64,000 nt of DNA from Plazaster borealis (taxonomy: Eukaryota; Echinodermata; Asteroidea; Forcipulatida; Labidiasteridae), in the NCBI GenBank assembly GCA_021014325.1, contig CM037476.1, positions 16,714,827 to 16,778,826 of the forward strand, in the 5' to 3' direction. The position numbers and the translations under genes were made by a program. Shown in pieces: positions 22,262 through 35,452 of this stretch (positions within the stretch are counted from its first letter, which is position 1; each line of letters begins with the position of its first letter). The notes below the pieces were generated by a model, which had not been told where the DNA came from, made no database searches, and saw nothing but the letters and a program-made list of their open reading frames with translations.

Positions 22262-22289
22262 CTTCTTCCTGTTGTTGTTGTTGTTGTTT

Positions 22290-22360
<71 letters not shown>

Positions 22361-22500
22361 ATTGTTTGGATTGTTTGTTTTGGGGGGTTTTGGGGGTGTT
22401 TGTGGGTGTTGGGATGTTGTTTTGGGGGGGGTTTTGTGGTGGTTTTTTGGGGGGGTTTTTTGTTGGGTTTTTTTTTGGGGGGGGGGTTAAGGATTTTTTT
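22262..22500 (+). repeat. (TTG)n microsatellite followed by G/T-rich tract
   Basis: About 33 TTG units at 22266-22365, then GGGG/TTTT runs. Apparent poly-Cys and poly-Leu frames are artefacts. Confidence 0.95.
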
Positions 22501-23239
22501 TAAATTAATTTTGGTTTACCTTTGAGTATCCTAAAACCCATTACTGCTTGCCTTGCACTCGATATGTAGTACAACACCGTGGCAGAGTAATATACCGAAC
22601 CCATCTGATAAATGCGTTTAAAACACTAATCGGTCATTTTTCGTGGTGATCGTTAACGACATAAATTCCTTCATACGAGAACGCATCTCTGTAAGTACAT
22701 TCACTCGAGCAACTCCTATTAGTGCGCCAACGTGAGGCATCATTTGCTGAATTGCTGTTTTCTTTGAAAATGGGGTTTTGTTTGTCTGGGAAATTTTCTT
22801 CAAATTCACTTAAACATTCACGAGGTTAGTTATCAAAAATTGTCTTTCAAATTAATTGTATAACCATCCCTTTAAAAGTGCAGTACCAAGAAAGTCTCGT
22901 TGGTCTTAGCCCAAGGGACAAAAATTAATAAAGACTGTATTGTAAGCACATATATTTTCTTAACACAAAAACACTTGCTGAGCAAAAATAAATTACCACT
23001 CAAAGTACCATGACGTTTTAGACTGCTGTAACTGGTGCCCGATCATTTTGCTTATATTTCCAGGCATCTGTTGTCTGCTTAATGGTTTCACGACATTGGG
23101 TCCAGATGGTCATGAACAGAGCTTTATAATTATACTATAAATTCAATAGTTTTAATTATGAAGTCCATAAATATGTCAGTTTGTTTTCATTAACACATTT
23201 TCCTTCAAGGAGTTATTATACATTGATCATCTTAATGCA
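22501..23239. other. No gene recognised
   Basis: Nothing identified. Confidence 0.5.
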
Positions 23240-23254
23240 TTTTGTATAATTGAA

Positions 23255-23532
23255 AATCAGTATAGCTATCAGACTTTCAGAGCCCTCAACCTCTAGGACC
23301 CCGGTTCAAATCCCGGGGCACTATGCGGATTTTTTCCTCAGGCCCTACCTGATTGCGTGGGTTTATCCTGGAATATTTCTCTGGGGTTTTCCTCACACAT
23401 CTAAAACTAAAACTTCCTGCCCTGTCTTCTCTCCATGGGGTTCTTGGCTAGTATAGTGTACTGATTAAGTTCGATTTTCTGAGAATCATTGGCTTCACAA
23501 CAGATTTAATAAATGAATAAAATAAAATAAGT
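23255..23532 (+). mobile_element. tRNA-derived SINE with (AATAA)n tail
   Basis: A Pol III B box GGTTCAAATCCCGG (23303-23316) follows a tRNA-like segment. The body ends in AATAAATGAATAAAATAAAA (to 23532). Confidence 0.75.
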
Positions 23533-24530
23533 AAACTAAGTTTTGTTTGATTACTCCACAAGCCTTTCTGTGATTTTCTCTTCTGTCATTTCCCTCAGTG
23601 CTGCCTGCAAACTAAGGTTTCTGACTGATCACATTCTTGAATTGTTTCTTTTTACTTGAGTTTTTCACTAGCTAAAGTTCTTCACTAGTTTGTTCTTTTC
23701 TCTCTCTAGTTTTCCCTCCCCACTTCTTCTTCTTCTTATCACTCACTTAGTTTGTTGCGTACTTGTTCGTACTATACATTTCCTGCTCATTGATTGATTG
23801 CTCGTGTGCTTGGTTGCTTGTATGTTCGATGGTCGCTTGATGTCTCACGCTTTCACTCATTCCAATTGCTGTCCTGTCATTTATAAGTCTTGCTCGGATT
23901 GTCTTGCTCTTTGCTCACGTTCTCGCTTGGTTACCACATTAATGTTACACACACTGTTTAGTTGCTGCCCACTCCATCTAGCTTTCCGGCTCGTCGGTCA
24001 TAATTTCGAAAGGGTTCCTAGAAGCGCACGAAATTGCCGGGCCATGGAAAGCAATTGAAAGAGTCTACTGTAAAACATTTTACAAGTTGATTTTTCTGAC
24101 AGCAAACGTGATTCTAAACAATTACCGTACAATTTACGGGTGTCATTCAAACAAGTATACTCACACCATAAACGGTATCCTATTAGTACTCGGTATTGAA
24201 ACATGCGATCACCCCGTTACAAACTGTATTTTTTGTGCTGTAATTATATTTACGGAAAATTCCTCCCTTTTAGGTGCAAAAACCAAAAACTGTAGACCTA
24301 CTCGTACTTGTTACGGTAAGCCTGTTGGTAGTGCTTCAAGCTTAATCAAAAGGTGTTTTTTTAATTGTATAACTTATGGTAACTAACGCACATGTAGTGT
24401 CTTGTTCTCCTTAAAATTACGTCTGAACTTTTTTTAAAGCTATTTTCTGCTATGGATACTGATTCATTTGTTCCATCAGGCGATATTACATTCAGTTCCA
24501 CTTCTTCCTAGAAGCATGTGGACCGCCCGC
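23533..24530. other. No gene recognised; pyrimidine-rich
   Basis: Strong C/T bias at 23560-23990 (TCTCTC, CTTCTTCTT patches). Confidence 0.45.
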
Positions 24531-24706
24531 GACCATTCTATCTCCCAGTTGCCCGTTACCGCATAGATCGCCTTAAGAGTTAGGGCAAGTATCTACCGTC
24601 CCAACTCGTCCTTTACCGACCATTCTATCTCCCAGTTGCCCGTTACCGCATAGATCGCCTTAAGAGTTAGGGGCAAGTATCTACCGCCCCAACTCGTCCT
24701 TTACCG
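24531..24706 (+). repeat. Two-copy tandem duplication, 87-bp unit
   Basis: GACCATTCTATCTCCCAGTT... at 24531 repeats at 24618 with one inserted G and one substitution. Recent. Confidence 0.95.
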
Positions 24707-25660
24707 AAGGGAGTGATCCCGGGAGGGTTAGGCCAAAGGTACCGGCATGATATCACTATCATCTGCCTGCTAATCAGACATGACTGTTGCCGTCTCTGCA
24801 TAGACGTTGTTGATGTAGCTATCGTGTGGTCTGACCTACTTGACAAACTCGAAGCACTCAGTGGTTGAGATGTCATCTTGAGTTGTATTGTAACGTGGGG
24901 TTGAGAGAGACTGTGCGGATGATATCTGGTAACGTTTGGGAGTCAAACTTAAGTTTGGTTCTTGTTTTTGGCATGAGATACCGGTAGGCGTGGACCCAGT
25001 TTTACGGGCGCTGCTTACCGCGGAGTTCTGCGCTTACGGCTCATAATATACCAGGCTTTAGGGCCTGCCTTGGGCGCCGTAAAGCGCAGAAATAATGGCA
25101 AGAAGCATCGTGAAATTTGGTAATGCAATGTATACTCAGTCAACACTCAATACAAAGAGCATGTTATAAAGAGGTTCTGCTTTATTATAAACAGTACATT
25201 CTAAAGTCCCGAATCTCATTTCTACTTTGTGTTTCTTTGTTATGCTGTTCTTTTTATAACAACGTTCCTGTTATAAAGAGGTAATTTGGCCAGTCCCAGC
25301 GTTTTTGTGATATCGAGAGTCGACTCAGTACATGGATATCGACTGACTATACTGTGGTCTTTGTGGTAGCTTTCTCTATAGGCCTACCTTGACACTATAA
25401 CAGAAGATCATATTCGTGCTCATGATTTCCCTAACACAACATGTACAATTTCATTTTATTTATTTCTCAGGTACAAAAATTAAGCAATATCTACAAATAC
25501 AAAAAACAATTATTTACATATTAAGTTTTAAAAAGATGTACCGCACATTTTCAAACAGGACAACGGCACGCCTGAATGGTTCACACACCAAAAAGTTCAC
25601 TTAATTTACAATAATTTTGATTATTTACCTTTTAAATTAACTTTCCGGTGACACACAGTA
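24707..25660. other. No gene recognised
   Basis: Segment 25005-25095 (GCTTACCGCGGAGTTCTGCG...) loosely resembles 29850-29935, suggesting another diverged repeat. Confidence 0.35.
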
Positions 25661-25669
25661 ATCTCAAAG

Positions 25670-26045
25670 AACTCCAAGAAATGTTTTTAGTAGAGTGTTC
25701 TAGCGAATGGAACTCAAACTATTGTGGCAATGTCATCGGAGTGGCATTTGGATTCCATTTGTATCCTTTGGCAAGTCACCTAACTTTAATTACTCCTCAC
25801 CACCAGGGAGTAAATGGGTACCTGCGAGGGTAGACTTTATGGATGTGGAGGATTAGCATCCTATTCGCCAATTTGGCCACCGGCGCTGCATACTCCCAAG
25901 GAGTTGAGATGGTTTGAGAATTCTGAAGGCCCGATGAATAGAATAGAAGTTATTAATAATGTAAGGCGCTTTGGGGCCCACTTGGCCTTAAAACAAAATT
26001 CACAAAACAATATACACGTTATTATTATTATTATTGTTGTTTACA
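25670..26045 (+). repeat. SINE-like repeat with (ATT)n tail
   Basis: Contains GGCAAGTCACCTAACTTTAA, GAGTAAATGGGTACCTGCGA and ends at ATTATTATTATTATTGTTG. Such bodies occur in several metazoan SINEs; the identification is from memory. Confidence 0.5.
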
Positions 26046-26907
26046 AAAGCTTACCCCAATTGTAGTTAACGGGTCTTTTGATATTATATATAGGCCTATA
26101 TTTCATAAACCATAAACCAAACTGAAATGTCTGAGTAGATTTCTTTAGATTTTAAGTCAAGAAGAAAACCGTATAATATTTAAATTGCAGTAGGACGATC
26201 CAACTGTGATTATTAATGGTTATGCTCCCAATGTTATAGTAACGATCAAGGTTGCAGGTGGGCTTGGTAGTCCATGCTCAAATCAACAATTTCAGACAAT
26301 AATTTCCAAATTAAAATCAAAGACAACTCTTTCGAAAGTTTATACGGAGATGTTTCTTTCCCTGATGAAATAACGACTTTATATCTCCGTCTTAATTAAG
26401 ATTAATTGTCCTCTGAGTGCTTTACCTTAAGGCGAGGGTATCCAAGCATGAGTGTATAATACGTTCTCAACACGCCGCCAGCCCCTTGATTAATTTGTGC
26501 CCATGTTGGTCGTGCGGGTTGGATAGCTCCAAGTGCTATAAATAGCCCAGATGGAAAGTGCGATCATCATAGTTTAATATCGCAGACGTGTCAGTGATTA
26601 CGGGCAAATTTTCCAACGTCCGCATCGTCTTGTCGTTCCTGCTGCGCCGTCTTAGATTGACATATATTGAGGTGACTCTTGTGGATAAAGGAGTGTGCAC
26701 TTCCCTGGGTAGAAATGTGGGTTGACTTGAACAGGTTTCTTTCTCGCCTGTTGATGAACTGCTTTGATATCAAAGCAGGAATGCACTTTTGGTTTGAGCA
26801 AATATTTCTTTGAATAAACAACATATTCATCTCAACGATTTCTTGGGTTTTTTAAATGGTGGCCCAAACTCTTTCATTGTACCCCAGTCCAACAGCCCTC
26901 TGTAGCA
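26046..26907. other. No gene recognised
   Basis: Nothing identified. Confidence 0.45.
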
Positions 26908-27105
26908 TTACAGGGATAGGGTCATCGTATGTTTTTGTCAACGTAATGCTGATTTACTGGCGAAGTTATCAAGAAATATACAATAAAAGTCACCTGTGAA
27001 AGTTTCAGTTGAATAAAGTGTCTGACTTGTTTCAAACTCGTTATCACGACGTGACAAATGAATTTTGAAAAAATGTTGTCTTACAATCCTATGTCTAGTT
27101 AGGCC
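26908..27105 (+). repeat. Dispersed repeat L, copy 2
   Basis: See 4576-4765; the same blocks in the same order. Confidence 0.7.
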
Positions 27106-27243
27106 TACATTGAGTTGAGGAAAACATGATGGGTGTAAAATTTAATATCCATTAAAGGTTTTACCCAGAACCCATCCAAGATGTAATCAAAATTGTCGTC
27201 GTTTCTGTGTCTTACTTCGCGCAGTGTTAATGTTGAGCGCTCC

Positions 27244-27434
27244 GGGCCTGAATTTCACAGAGCTGCATAAGTACGTGAAGTAGCTAAGCACAACATTAAT
27301 TTATGCTTACTATAAGGTTACCAGCCAAAATACTGTGTCACCAGCACCATCTTTGACCGGTATATTATCATTGCTTAGCAGAAAAATGTTAAGCAAAATT
27401 GTCAATTTATAAGCAGCTCTGTGAAATTGGGCCC
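27244..27434. mobile_element. Family I MITE
   Basis: GGGCCTGAATTTCACAGAGC and GCTCTGTGAAATTGGGCCC terminal inverted repeats. Confidence 0.8.
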
Positions 27435-29348
27435 TGATCGCTGTTGCAATAACTTAATGTGAGGACTGTGTTCAGAAGGAAACTATCATGGTCACCTTGC
27501 TAATCGTACATAGAAGTACAAATTAGACAAGATAATACTCGTATCAAAGACTGACAATTCTCCACATTGTACTCAGCCTCCGCTCCTTCGCATTATGCCA
27601 CAGACTTCCCTATTAATTGGAACACTCTCTGACATGATCGGGCAACACGGCTAAGGCACCGGTACCAATTGTTTTTCTTTCCAATGTTGAGAACCAGGCA
27701 TTATAAAGCACAGCTTTCTTTATTAATTAAATCAAGTCGGTGCTCTGACCGAATGGCAGATAGAATTAAGCCTATCCATCCGGTTGTCCGAATGTATTAG
27801 TGTCTCTCGTTGTTACACATCCCAGGAGAGATTCTCGTCGAAGGATTATGTTCTGAGAATTGATGATGGAAGTCGAAGACAGGAGAGAGCGTGCCGTGGT
27901 TTCTCGGTCTCTCGAGTCTCGGCTATGAATTCATGGGGACCTTGAACTCCCATTTGCGGGGGAAACTATCGGCGAAGATAACGATTCCCCCTTGAAAAGG
28001 GGGGTAAGTAGGGAAAGAGGGAGAAACATTATGGAGGGGGTCATAAAAAAGTAGGGTACGAACTCGCCCCGATCTGTCCAGGATTGTTCAAAAACAAAAG
28101 CAAAAACTTCCACAGCCAACTCTGATTTACAGACTTTGGGTCTTCGACCTTTTTCAACCACATCCATTGACGTAGCAGAACTTAGCATTAAACATTTTTG
28201 TTTGCGTACATACATTCGGATTCGTTTTAGAACCGCGGTTTCATTTTGTTCGTGCACAAAATTGTTGTCTTGAGAAAAAGCCTTCATTTGGCCTTTGGTA
28301 AACAACTGAAATGATCACTTCATTATTATCGCAAGGATGGTTTTCTATGAACTAACGGCTCGTAGAGAAAGGAAGTGGCTTCCCTAAAATGAGGTGAGGA
28401 AGCAATGTACATTCGAAACTCCTCAACCAGGAAAAGATAATGAATATCAAATAGAACGTCTAGCACTCTTGTATGTTAAGTTTCCATCGGGGATAATATG
28501 CAAATAGTAGATGTTTTGTCCGGCACAAAACAAGGGAGACGGTATCAGGTGTCAAGTAGCTGTCAGATTATCTCGATTAAGTTCTATTTCACTGCTCTTG
28601 TTTGAGAGAGAAAGTCGAAGAAAATTGGAGAGGGGGTGGAGAGTGAGGGCAGTTTTTGTATTTTGTAACAGCAATTAATCGAGAGAGTGTTGGCCAACTG
28701 TGTAGACTTTCGAAAGGCCACGATCCAATATCTACGGTCAGCATTTTGTGAACTCTCTAGTAAATAATTTACATGAGATTTACAAGTCTTAATGCGATTA
28801 TAGCGCCAATGTAAACGGAAGATAAACTTGCTTCCCAGAACCTTTGTTTTTTTAGAATTATATATATAATTGAGTCGTGCATTAATTTGTCACTTGATCT
28901 TAACGACCGAACCGTCCTCCACACACCCCCGCACTTAGGTTCGTCGACCCGGTACATCGAGTACTTCCCTTTGTCCTTCCATTGTTCGGACTTTTTTTCC
29001 AAGTCGCCATGGTTTTGTACACGAAAGCGAAGCGAGGAATTTCTCGCTCTGTCAAAACACCGGGATCCCTTTTTGTTTAAGTCCTCTGTTTAAACGGGTC
29101 CCACACATCCTCACAGATAGTGTTGATTGGGTTCTTTCATTGTTGTTCTCTTTATTATTGCTCTCTCATTGTTTGGACTGTCTTGTTTTGGGTTTTGTTA
29201 GCAACATCGTCAGTGGATTTGTAAACGAAATTGAACGGACAACGTCCTCGTTCTGTCAAACATTTTGCTACCTTAAGTCATTGCGTCACACGCGTGCCGA
29301 TCTCCTGCACGCTCAGAGTTTTTGCTACTATAAACTACAAAGGTGGCT
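27435..29348. other. No supported gene
   Basis: A minus-strand frame 27931-28305 follows a TTTCAG at its start and has mixed composition (KRIRMYVRKQK). With no donor, homology or partner exon I do not call it. Confidence 0.4.
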
Positions 29349-29585
29349 TACACTGCAAAAACTGGGGCGTTAAAATTCACACCATGGGTGTTATCACATA
29401 TGGATACCGAAGAGAGAATCAAAATTAACATCTTATCGTGTGAAAATAACACCAATGTGATTGGTTTTTTTTCTCAGAAATCAGTGTTATTTTAGCACCC
29501 TATGTTGTAAATGTTGATTCTTTGTTGGTATCTATATGCGACAACACCAGTGGTTTCAATTTTAACAACCCAGTTGTTGTATTGT
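29349..29585. mobile_element. Family D element, copy D1
   Basis: TACACTGCAAAAACTGGGGC and its diverged complement near 29570, with GTGTTAT/ATAACAC cores. Confidence 0.75.
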
Positions 29586-29959
29586 ACGTTCTGTGTAACT
29601 TTACCAACTGTCACACATTCCATCGCTCAAAAAAGGGAATTTCTAAAGACAGAAACTTGTAATACCGAGAAGACATCAGTCTTTGAAGAACGTTTGTAAA
29701 CCTTAAGTCCATAATTATTATTCAACTTTTCTTGTATGAATTATCAAAGCACAATGCAATTATTGTTGGTTTCTGGTAATCAGCGGAGTTAGTTTGTATG
29801 AAGTGGGCGTGGCTTAAAGTGGAATTACGTCACACTCACGGACAGGGTCCATTTTTATGGCGTTGCTTACCACAGAGATCTGTGCCTCCCTGTAAAGCGC
29901 TTGAATTTAGGCCCGAAGTGCAGAATTCCGCGATAAGTATAGGGCCATGGTGCTTAAAC

Positions 29960-30320
29960 TTAAAGGCAGGGTGTTTTGGGTATTTACTCCACAAGTTAAT
30001 GACTTGGTAAGGAGTACTGGGGAGCTGTTGATATTATAAAACATTGTTAGAAACGACCTCCTTTGAAGTAGTTTTAGAGAAAGATGTAATTTTTCACCCA
30101 AAATTTTGGATTCTCAGGCATCTGAAAGCACACAATTATTCTATGCAACGAGGGTGGTTTTGGGGTGTTTTTTTTTTTTTTTTTTTCATAATTTTCTTGC
30201 AACTTCAAGTACCAATTGAGCCCAAATTTTCACCGGTTTATTATTTTATGTATAATTTTGGGATACACCGAGTGAGAATACCGTTCTTTGACAATTACCA
30301 AAAGCATACCCTGCCTTTAA
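29960..30320 (+). mobile_element. Diverged family A copy, TTAA both sides
   Basis: TTAAAGGCAGGGTGTTTTGG...ATACCCTGCCTTTAA. Confidence 0.8.
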
Positions 30321-30855
30321 GCATGAAAAGTAACTATAAGCACAACAAAAGTATGCTTGCCAGAATAAAGTTACCATCCAAAATACCATTCCAGATGTAC
30401 CATCTGATGCAACTGGTATCCTGTTCAGCAATTCCATTCAGCAATAATTGCTGTTTAACGGTATCGTACACGTTTGGTAATGACTCAAAACAAATATTAG
30501 CATAACAACTTGCTTGGTAACAAGAAACGGAGAGCTGTTGATAGTATAAAACATTGTAGGAAACGACTCCCTCTGAAGTAACGTAGTTTTTGAGAAAGAG
30601 GTAATTTCTCACTAAAATAATAACAACTTCTTGCAAGAAGTTTTTATTCCTATCTGAAAGCACAAATTTTGTACAACAAGGGTGTTTTTTCTTTCATCAT
30701 TTTCTTGCAACTTCGATGACCAATTGAACCCAAATTTTCACAGGCTTGTTATTTTATGCATATGTTGGGATACACCAAGTGAGAACACTAGTCTTTGACA
30801 ATTTCCAAACGTGTTCAGTGCCTTTAAGCAGCTCTATGAAATTCGGCCCAGGTCA
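30321..30855. mobile_element. Family I element interrupted by A5
   Basis: CTATAAGCACAACAAAAG...GCCAGAATAAAGTTACCATC matches I-type interior. The right end AGCAGCTCTATGAAATTCGG follows A5 immediately. The left terminus is unclear. Confidence 0.6.
30455..30827 (+). mobile_element. Family A MITE, copy A5
   Basis: TTTAA at both ends (GTTTAACGG...CCTTTAAGC). Nested inside a family I element. Confidence 0.9.
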
Positions 30856-31039
30856 ACGGGTATAGTCACACTCACCAAAGAGCAAGGACTCTATACGCGC
30901 CAATATGTTGACGACTCATTCAAATATTCATACACTTATTCAAACTAATAATAGATGAACAAACAAGACGTCGTGGTTTGCGTGTTGTGTCTATATCGTT
31001 TTTGTATTATCAAGTTGTTTGATGAGCAAATTGTCTTAA
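30856..31039. other. No feature recognised
   Basis: Nothing identified. Confidence 0.4.
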
Positions 31040-31315
31040 CGGACTCCCCGTCAACATGTCCTCCGCTTTGACGAGAAAAACAAATGCCCTCTCGATCATT
31101 GCCAGGCAAAACTGGAATTATATCATCAGTAGGAAGGGGTTACGAACTTGTTCCTTGGTGCAGTCATTTTTGTTATTTCAAGGAAATGTATACGAATTTG
31201 TTTCAAAGATGGTTTTGTTCCTCTCTTTGTTTAACACACTCTCTTTGTATGGTTTTCTATCAGATTAAAGTGCGCCTTTATAAATGCTGTGTTATTATTA
31301 TTATTATTATTATTC
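31040..31315 (+). repeat. LINE-like 3' end
   Basis: Ends AGTGCGCCTTTATAAATGCT + GTG(TTA)n, like other LINE tails here. No reverse transcriptase motif visible. Confidence 0.4.
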
Positions 31316-31885
31316 CTCCTCGATGCGTATATCTTGAAATTGTTATTTTGAACATGTTTTTCCCAGTAAACCCGCACCTACAAATCACCTGCTGCTTTTT
31401 CCGGTTGAACCTTTTGCTGTTTGAAACCCCGTGTTTTGGGTTAACTTTCTTTGACTTTTCGAAGCATTATAGTTTGGTCAATATTTGAACTTTTGTATGT
31501 ACATTGATACAAAATTTAAAAAAATGTGCACAATTAACCTAACCGTGTTTTGGTTTTTTTGGTTTTTTTAGTGTTTTTTTAGGGGTTTTTTAGGTAATAT
31601 TTATTTATTTGCAGTTTTATTTAGACCGGGATCAGTCCTTAAAAAGGCTTTGTAAACGATCAGTACAAAGTAAAATAGTTAAGAAAAGCCATGAATCAAA
31701 AACACGAAACTGAGAGTAAAAGCAGTTTGTATAATTGAGTTTAGTGACAATAAAAGTCTTTATGCCAGCCTGATGCATTCATATTATAGGAATCTCTGGT
31801 ATTCGTTGATTTCTGCCTAAATATTTGTTCACTGTTTGCTTTGTTCGTCTGTGTGTTCCTTTGAAACAGAGGAAGTTAACTCCGC
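31316..31885. other. No gene recognised
   Basis: Contains a T-rich run at 31545-31590. Confidence 0.45.
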
Positions 31886-32245
31886 TTAAAGGCAGGGTAC
31901 ACTTTGGGTAATTACTCCAAACATTAATGACCATAAAAAGTTATTTGTTAAAGAGCAATGGAGAGCTGTTGATATTATACAACATTGTTAGAAACGCCCC
32001 TTTGAAGTAATGTAGCTTTAGAGAAAGAGGTTATTTCTCACCCCCAAATTTGAATCTGAGAAAGGTATCTGAAAGTACACAATTCTATGCAACAAGGGTG
32101 GGTTTTTTTTCTTTCATTATTTTCTTGCAACTTCGATTTCCAATTGAGCCCAAATTTTCACAGGTTTGTTATTGTATGCATATGTTTGGATACGACAATT
32201 GAGGATACTGGTCTTTGACAATTACCAGAAGTATACCCTGCCTTT
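31886..32245 (+). mobile_element. Diverged family A copy
   Basis: TTAAAGGCAGGGTACACTTT...GTATACCCTGCCTTT. Confidence 0.8.
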
Positions 32246-33157
32246 CATAGGAAGGTTTAGCAACACATAATGGATCTTTCACACGAAATGTGTCACAGGA
32301 TATTCTGCCTCCCTCATTTGTCTCCTATATAAAACAAAAAAGAAAGAAAGATGATATCTTATCCATGGGGAAACTTTATCTGATGTGCTTCATCATGGAC
32401 AGCTTCCATTGTGGGAAACCTTGCCGCTTTCTAATGGGACACGCTTTATCATGGGGGTGTCTATCAACATTATAAATGGTCACGTGTCACACTAATCACG
32501 TGACATCATAATTGACTCACTGGCTTTTGTATAGGGGGTCTGTAACCGGAAGGGCTAATGAGCTAAATCATAGTGATACCAGCACATGAAACATTGCAGC
32601 ACATAAACATCCATCATCTCTATGGAAGATTCGACAGAGTTGCTTCACACTCTGTTGGCGTGAGGAGCGACCAGACGGGCCGGGAAGAAACAGCTCATTG
32701 CCTACGGAGCATCTGCCCAATGTTTGAGGGCAAAACGGAGAAAATGACAAACATGTCACATGATAATGTTCAATTCTGCATCAGAGCACACGAAGTCACA
32801 ACATGTGCGGATATAATACGGTAGTACTTTATTACTGTACTATTTTCTGGGGGTTTTGCATAATTGTTTTACCAGAACCGTATCACTTATAAGGTTGATA
32901 ACCGGTGATTTATTGCAAGAACTCACCGGTCATTGGAATTTATATACAAATATATTGGTATATAAATTTCAATAATTAACGGTTTGCTTTTCCTTAAGAA
33001 CCATGTGCTTCCCGATTATTAACACGTAAAGAGAAGCCACGAGTATTAAAAAGACAGCATTCTATATCTATATTTATATAATAATCGAGTTAAAAAAGAC
33101 GTTTATAGAGTATGAACAAGTTTGCAGGTGTTTGTGGTTAATTGAAGTTCATTTACC
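32246..33157. other. No gene recognised
   Basis: A palindromic AT stretch, TATATACAAATATATTGGTA, is at about 32940. Nothing else. Confidence 0.45.
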
Positions 33158-33368
33158 ACACTGCAAAAACTGGGGTGTTAAAATTGACACCATGTGTGTT
33201 GTCACATATAGATACCGAAGAGCGAATCAATATTAAAATCATAGGGTGTTACCACAGCACCAATATAATTGTTTTGGCAGAAATTAGTGTTATTTTAGCA
33301 CCCTAGAGTGTACGGTAATTTGTTATTTATTTTTATTTATATGTGACAACCCCCATTTAAGTACTGTA
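33158..33368. mobile_element. Family D element, copy D2
   Basis: CACTGCAAAAACTGGGGTGT start; the right end is eroded. Confidence 0.7.
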
Positions 33369-34110
33369 ATTTATGTAGTCAAACATGTGAAAAATCATGT
33401 GTATAGTAATGTATGCCAGGCCCAAATACATTTAGAAAGCTGTGGTTTGCATACCTTGCAGGGGTGAGGAAATGTAATAAATAAATGGGCAAGTTGGTAA
33501 GTATTTCAATTTCCATGTGTTTCTGCCTCTCTCCCTCTCTCTCATTTTTCTTCCCCCGAGGGTCGGTATTAACTGTTAAAATCTCTCTCATTGCGAATTA
33601 GACATTATGCAACCTTGTCCTTTCCGAATAACAACAGAGACGAGATAAACCACCGTACCTAGAAAAACCCCGGTCTTCCAGCCATCGTCTGTAAAGCTCC
33701 TAGTCGTGTCATTGCTTCGTCACCACAAACTACCTCACCCGTGGTCATTGAAGATGTCCCTGCGCTATAATTACACCGATCTGATTTTACCCTTAAGTCA
33801 CGTTAAAGACGGGGGGATGGAAAGGAGGGGGGTGGTGTACCCCGATACGCTGTTTACCTACCGGCGACGTAAATATTTCACATAATGCAATTATCGCATA
33901 TCCCTGATCATGAGTGATCTGTAACGTTAATCGAATTGGATTCTTAACCATTTTAGGGTTTTCGATTGACTAAACCACTCTTCTAGACGATATTTGACAG
34001 GGGACGGGCGGGATATACCGGTTGTCTATTGGAGTGTGCTGGAGGTGCAGGGTATCGTGTTCGGACCGTGAACTCATCACGGGCAGAGCTGCGGCTGTGT
34101 ATATACTATT
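33369..34110. other. No gene recognised
   Basis: Nothing identified. Confidence 0.5.
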
Positions 34111-34264
34111 ATTATCCTGACATAATCTTGGTCATGTTCCTTATATCCGTTTAACATTAATGAATGATAATATTTATCGTATAAAAAGGAACCAGACTAT
34201 TTCTCCTTCCAGCTTGATTACATTGATTTGAATGGGAGAGTTAAAGGTGGCCGCACCATGATAA
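34111..34264. mobile_element. Family K element, copy K1
   Basis: TTATCCTGACATAATCTTGG...GGTGGCCGCACCATGATAA; the same layout as K2. Confidence 0.65.
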
Positions 34265-34339
34265 AGGTCTGTTTGAGACAACTTGCGATTAGAGGTCCTT
34301 TTTGGCGAGCTGCTTTGGCGGTATGCGAGCCTATGTAAT

Positions 34340-35020
34340 ACCGATTTTGTCCGTCCGTCTGTCTGTCTGTCTGCTCGTCCGGTATGTGCTTACAAGAGCT
34401 ACATTGAGGGGCTACTTGTAAGTAGGATCTGTACTTGTGGGCTTTTCTCGTGTTGTGGGCTCATGCCCACAATGTTTAAAACAGAAAAGATTAAAGAAAA
34501 GGGATCATAGTCACAACCTGTGGAATGCCCACTATGTCACTCTCCTAAACATGGCTGTCTGTCTGTCCGACCGGCGTCCGCATTGAGATTTTTTTGTTAA
34601 AGTTTTTGCCTTAGATAATTTGTTGTGACATGTAATTTTTTGTGTGTGAATAGATTCACTAGGTGAAAATGGAAATTGTGGTCAAGTTTTTCTTTTGTTT
34701 AAATATGTTAAAGTTTTCAGGGTACATTATAACCCTCTGGAAATTAAACAGCTTCTGTCCGGCCATCCACATCAAGACTTTTTGTAAAAGTTTTTGCCTC
34801 ATGGTGTTAGATAGTTTGTTGTGTAAAATAATTGTTTTTACTGTCAATTGCAGTTCATTTGTCTTACAGCCAAAATGTGGTTGGAACCACAGTGTGCATG
34901 GATATTTTTTTAACATGTTAACAGTTTTTAGGGTACATTATTACCCTCTGGAAATCAAACAGCTTCTGTTTGGCCATCCGCATTGAGACTTTTTGTTAAC
35001 ATTTTTGCCTCTTTCCCACA
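34340..35020 (+). repeat. Imperfect tandem repeat, unit about 190-210 bp
   Basis: CTGTCTGTCTGTC runs, then CCRCATYRAGA + CTTTTTGTTAAAGTTTTTGCC at about 34578, 34767 and 34978. GGGTACATTATAACCCTCTG recurs at 34720 and 34931. Confidence 0.75.
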
Positions 35021-35452
35021 TGTCAAACCATGTAGGCAATGGTCAACTACATACTTGTTAATTGTCCCCACCTCTTTGAACATCAGTTGATCAAAATGAT
35101 TGTTTTTCCAATATTCATTGTTTCTCTATCGGGCGTTCGGCAGCTCGCCATGGCAGCTTCTGCTGTTCTAGTTTGTTTTTGTTTTCCTCCCCCCCCCCTA
35201 CAAAAAAAACACCCTTGAACGTAACGCATACGGGGTGCCAGATTAGACTGCACATTGGGTTGTGCTACATTCAGACCTAAAATGGCGTCCAGCAACCACG
35301 TGGCCAAAGAAAACTGGTCCCTCCATGTATAGCAACTATCTCAATACACAGCTCTGCTCACTGGTTTCGTGTATACAAACATGGTCCACACTTGCCGTGT
35401 GAGGGAAGAAACGAAGCTGGCACCCCGTATCCATCTTCCCGGCGACTCGATC
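35021..35452. other. No gene recognised
   Basis: A poly-C/poly-A patch at 35190-35210; otherwise nothing. Confidence 0.5.

Noticed and set aside
22225..22503. Poly-Cys / poly-Leu open frames
   Set aside because: They are the (TTG)n microsatellite read in different frames.
27931..28305. Minus-strand 124-codon frame after a TTTCAG
   Set aside because: No convincing donor, no homology I recognise and no partner exon.
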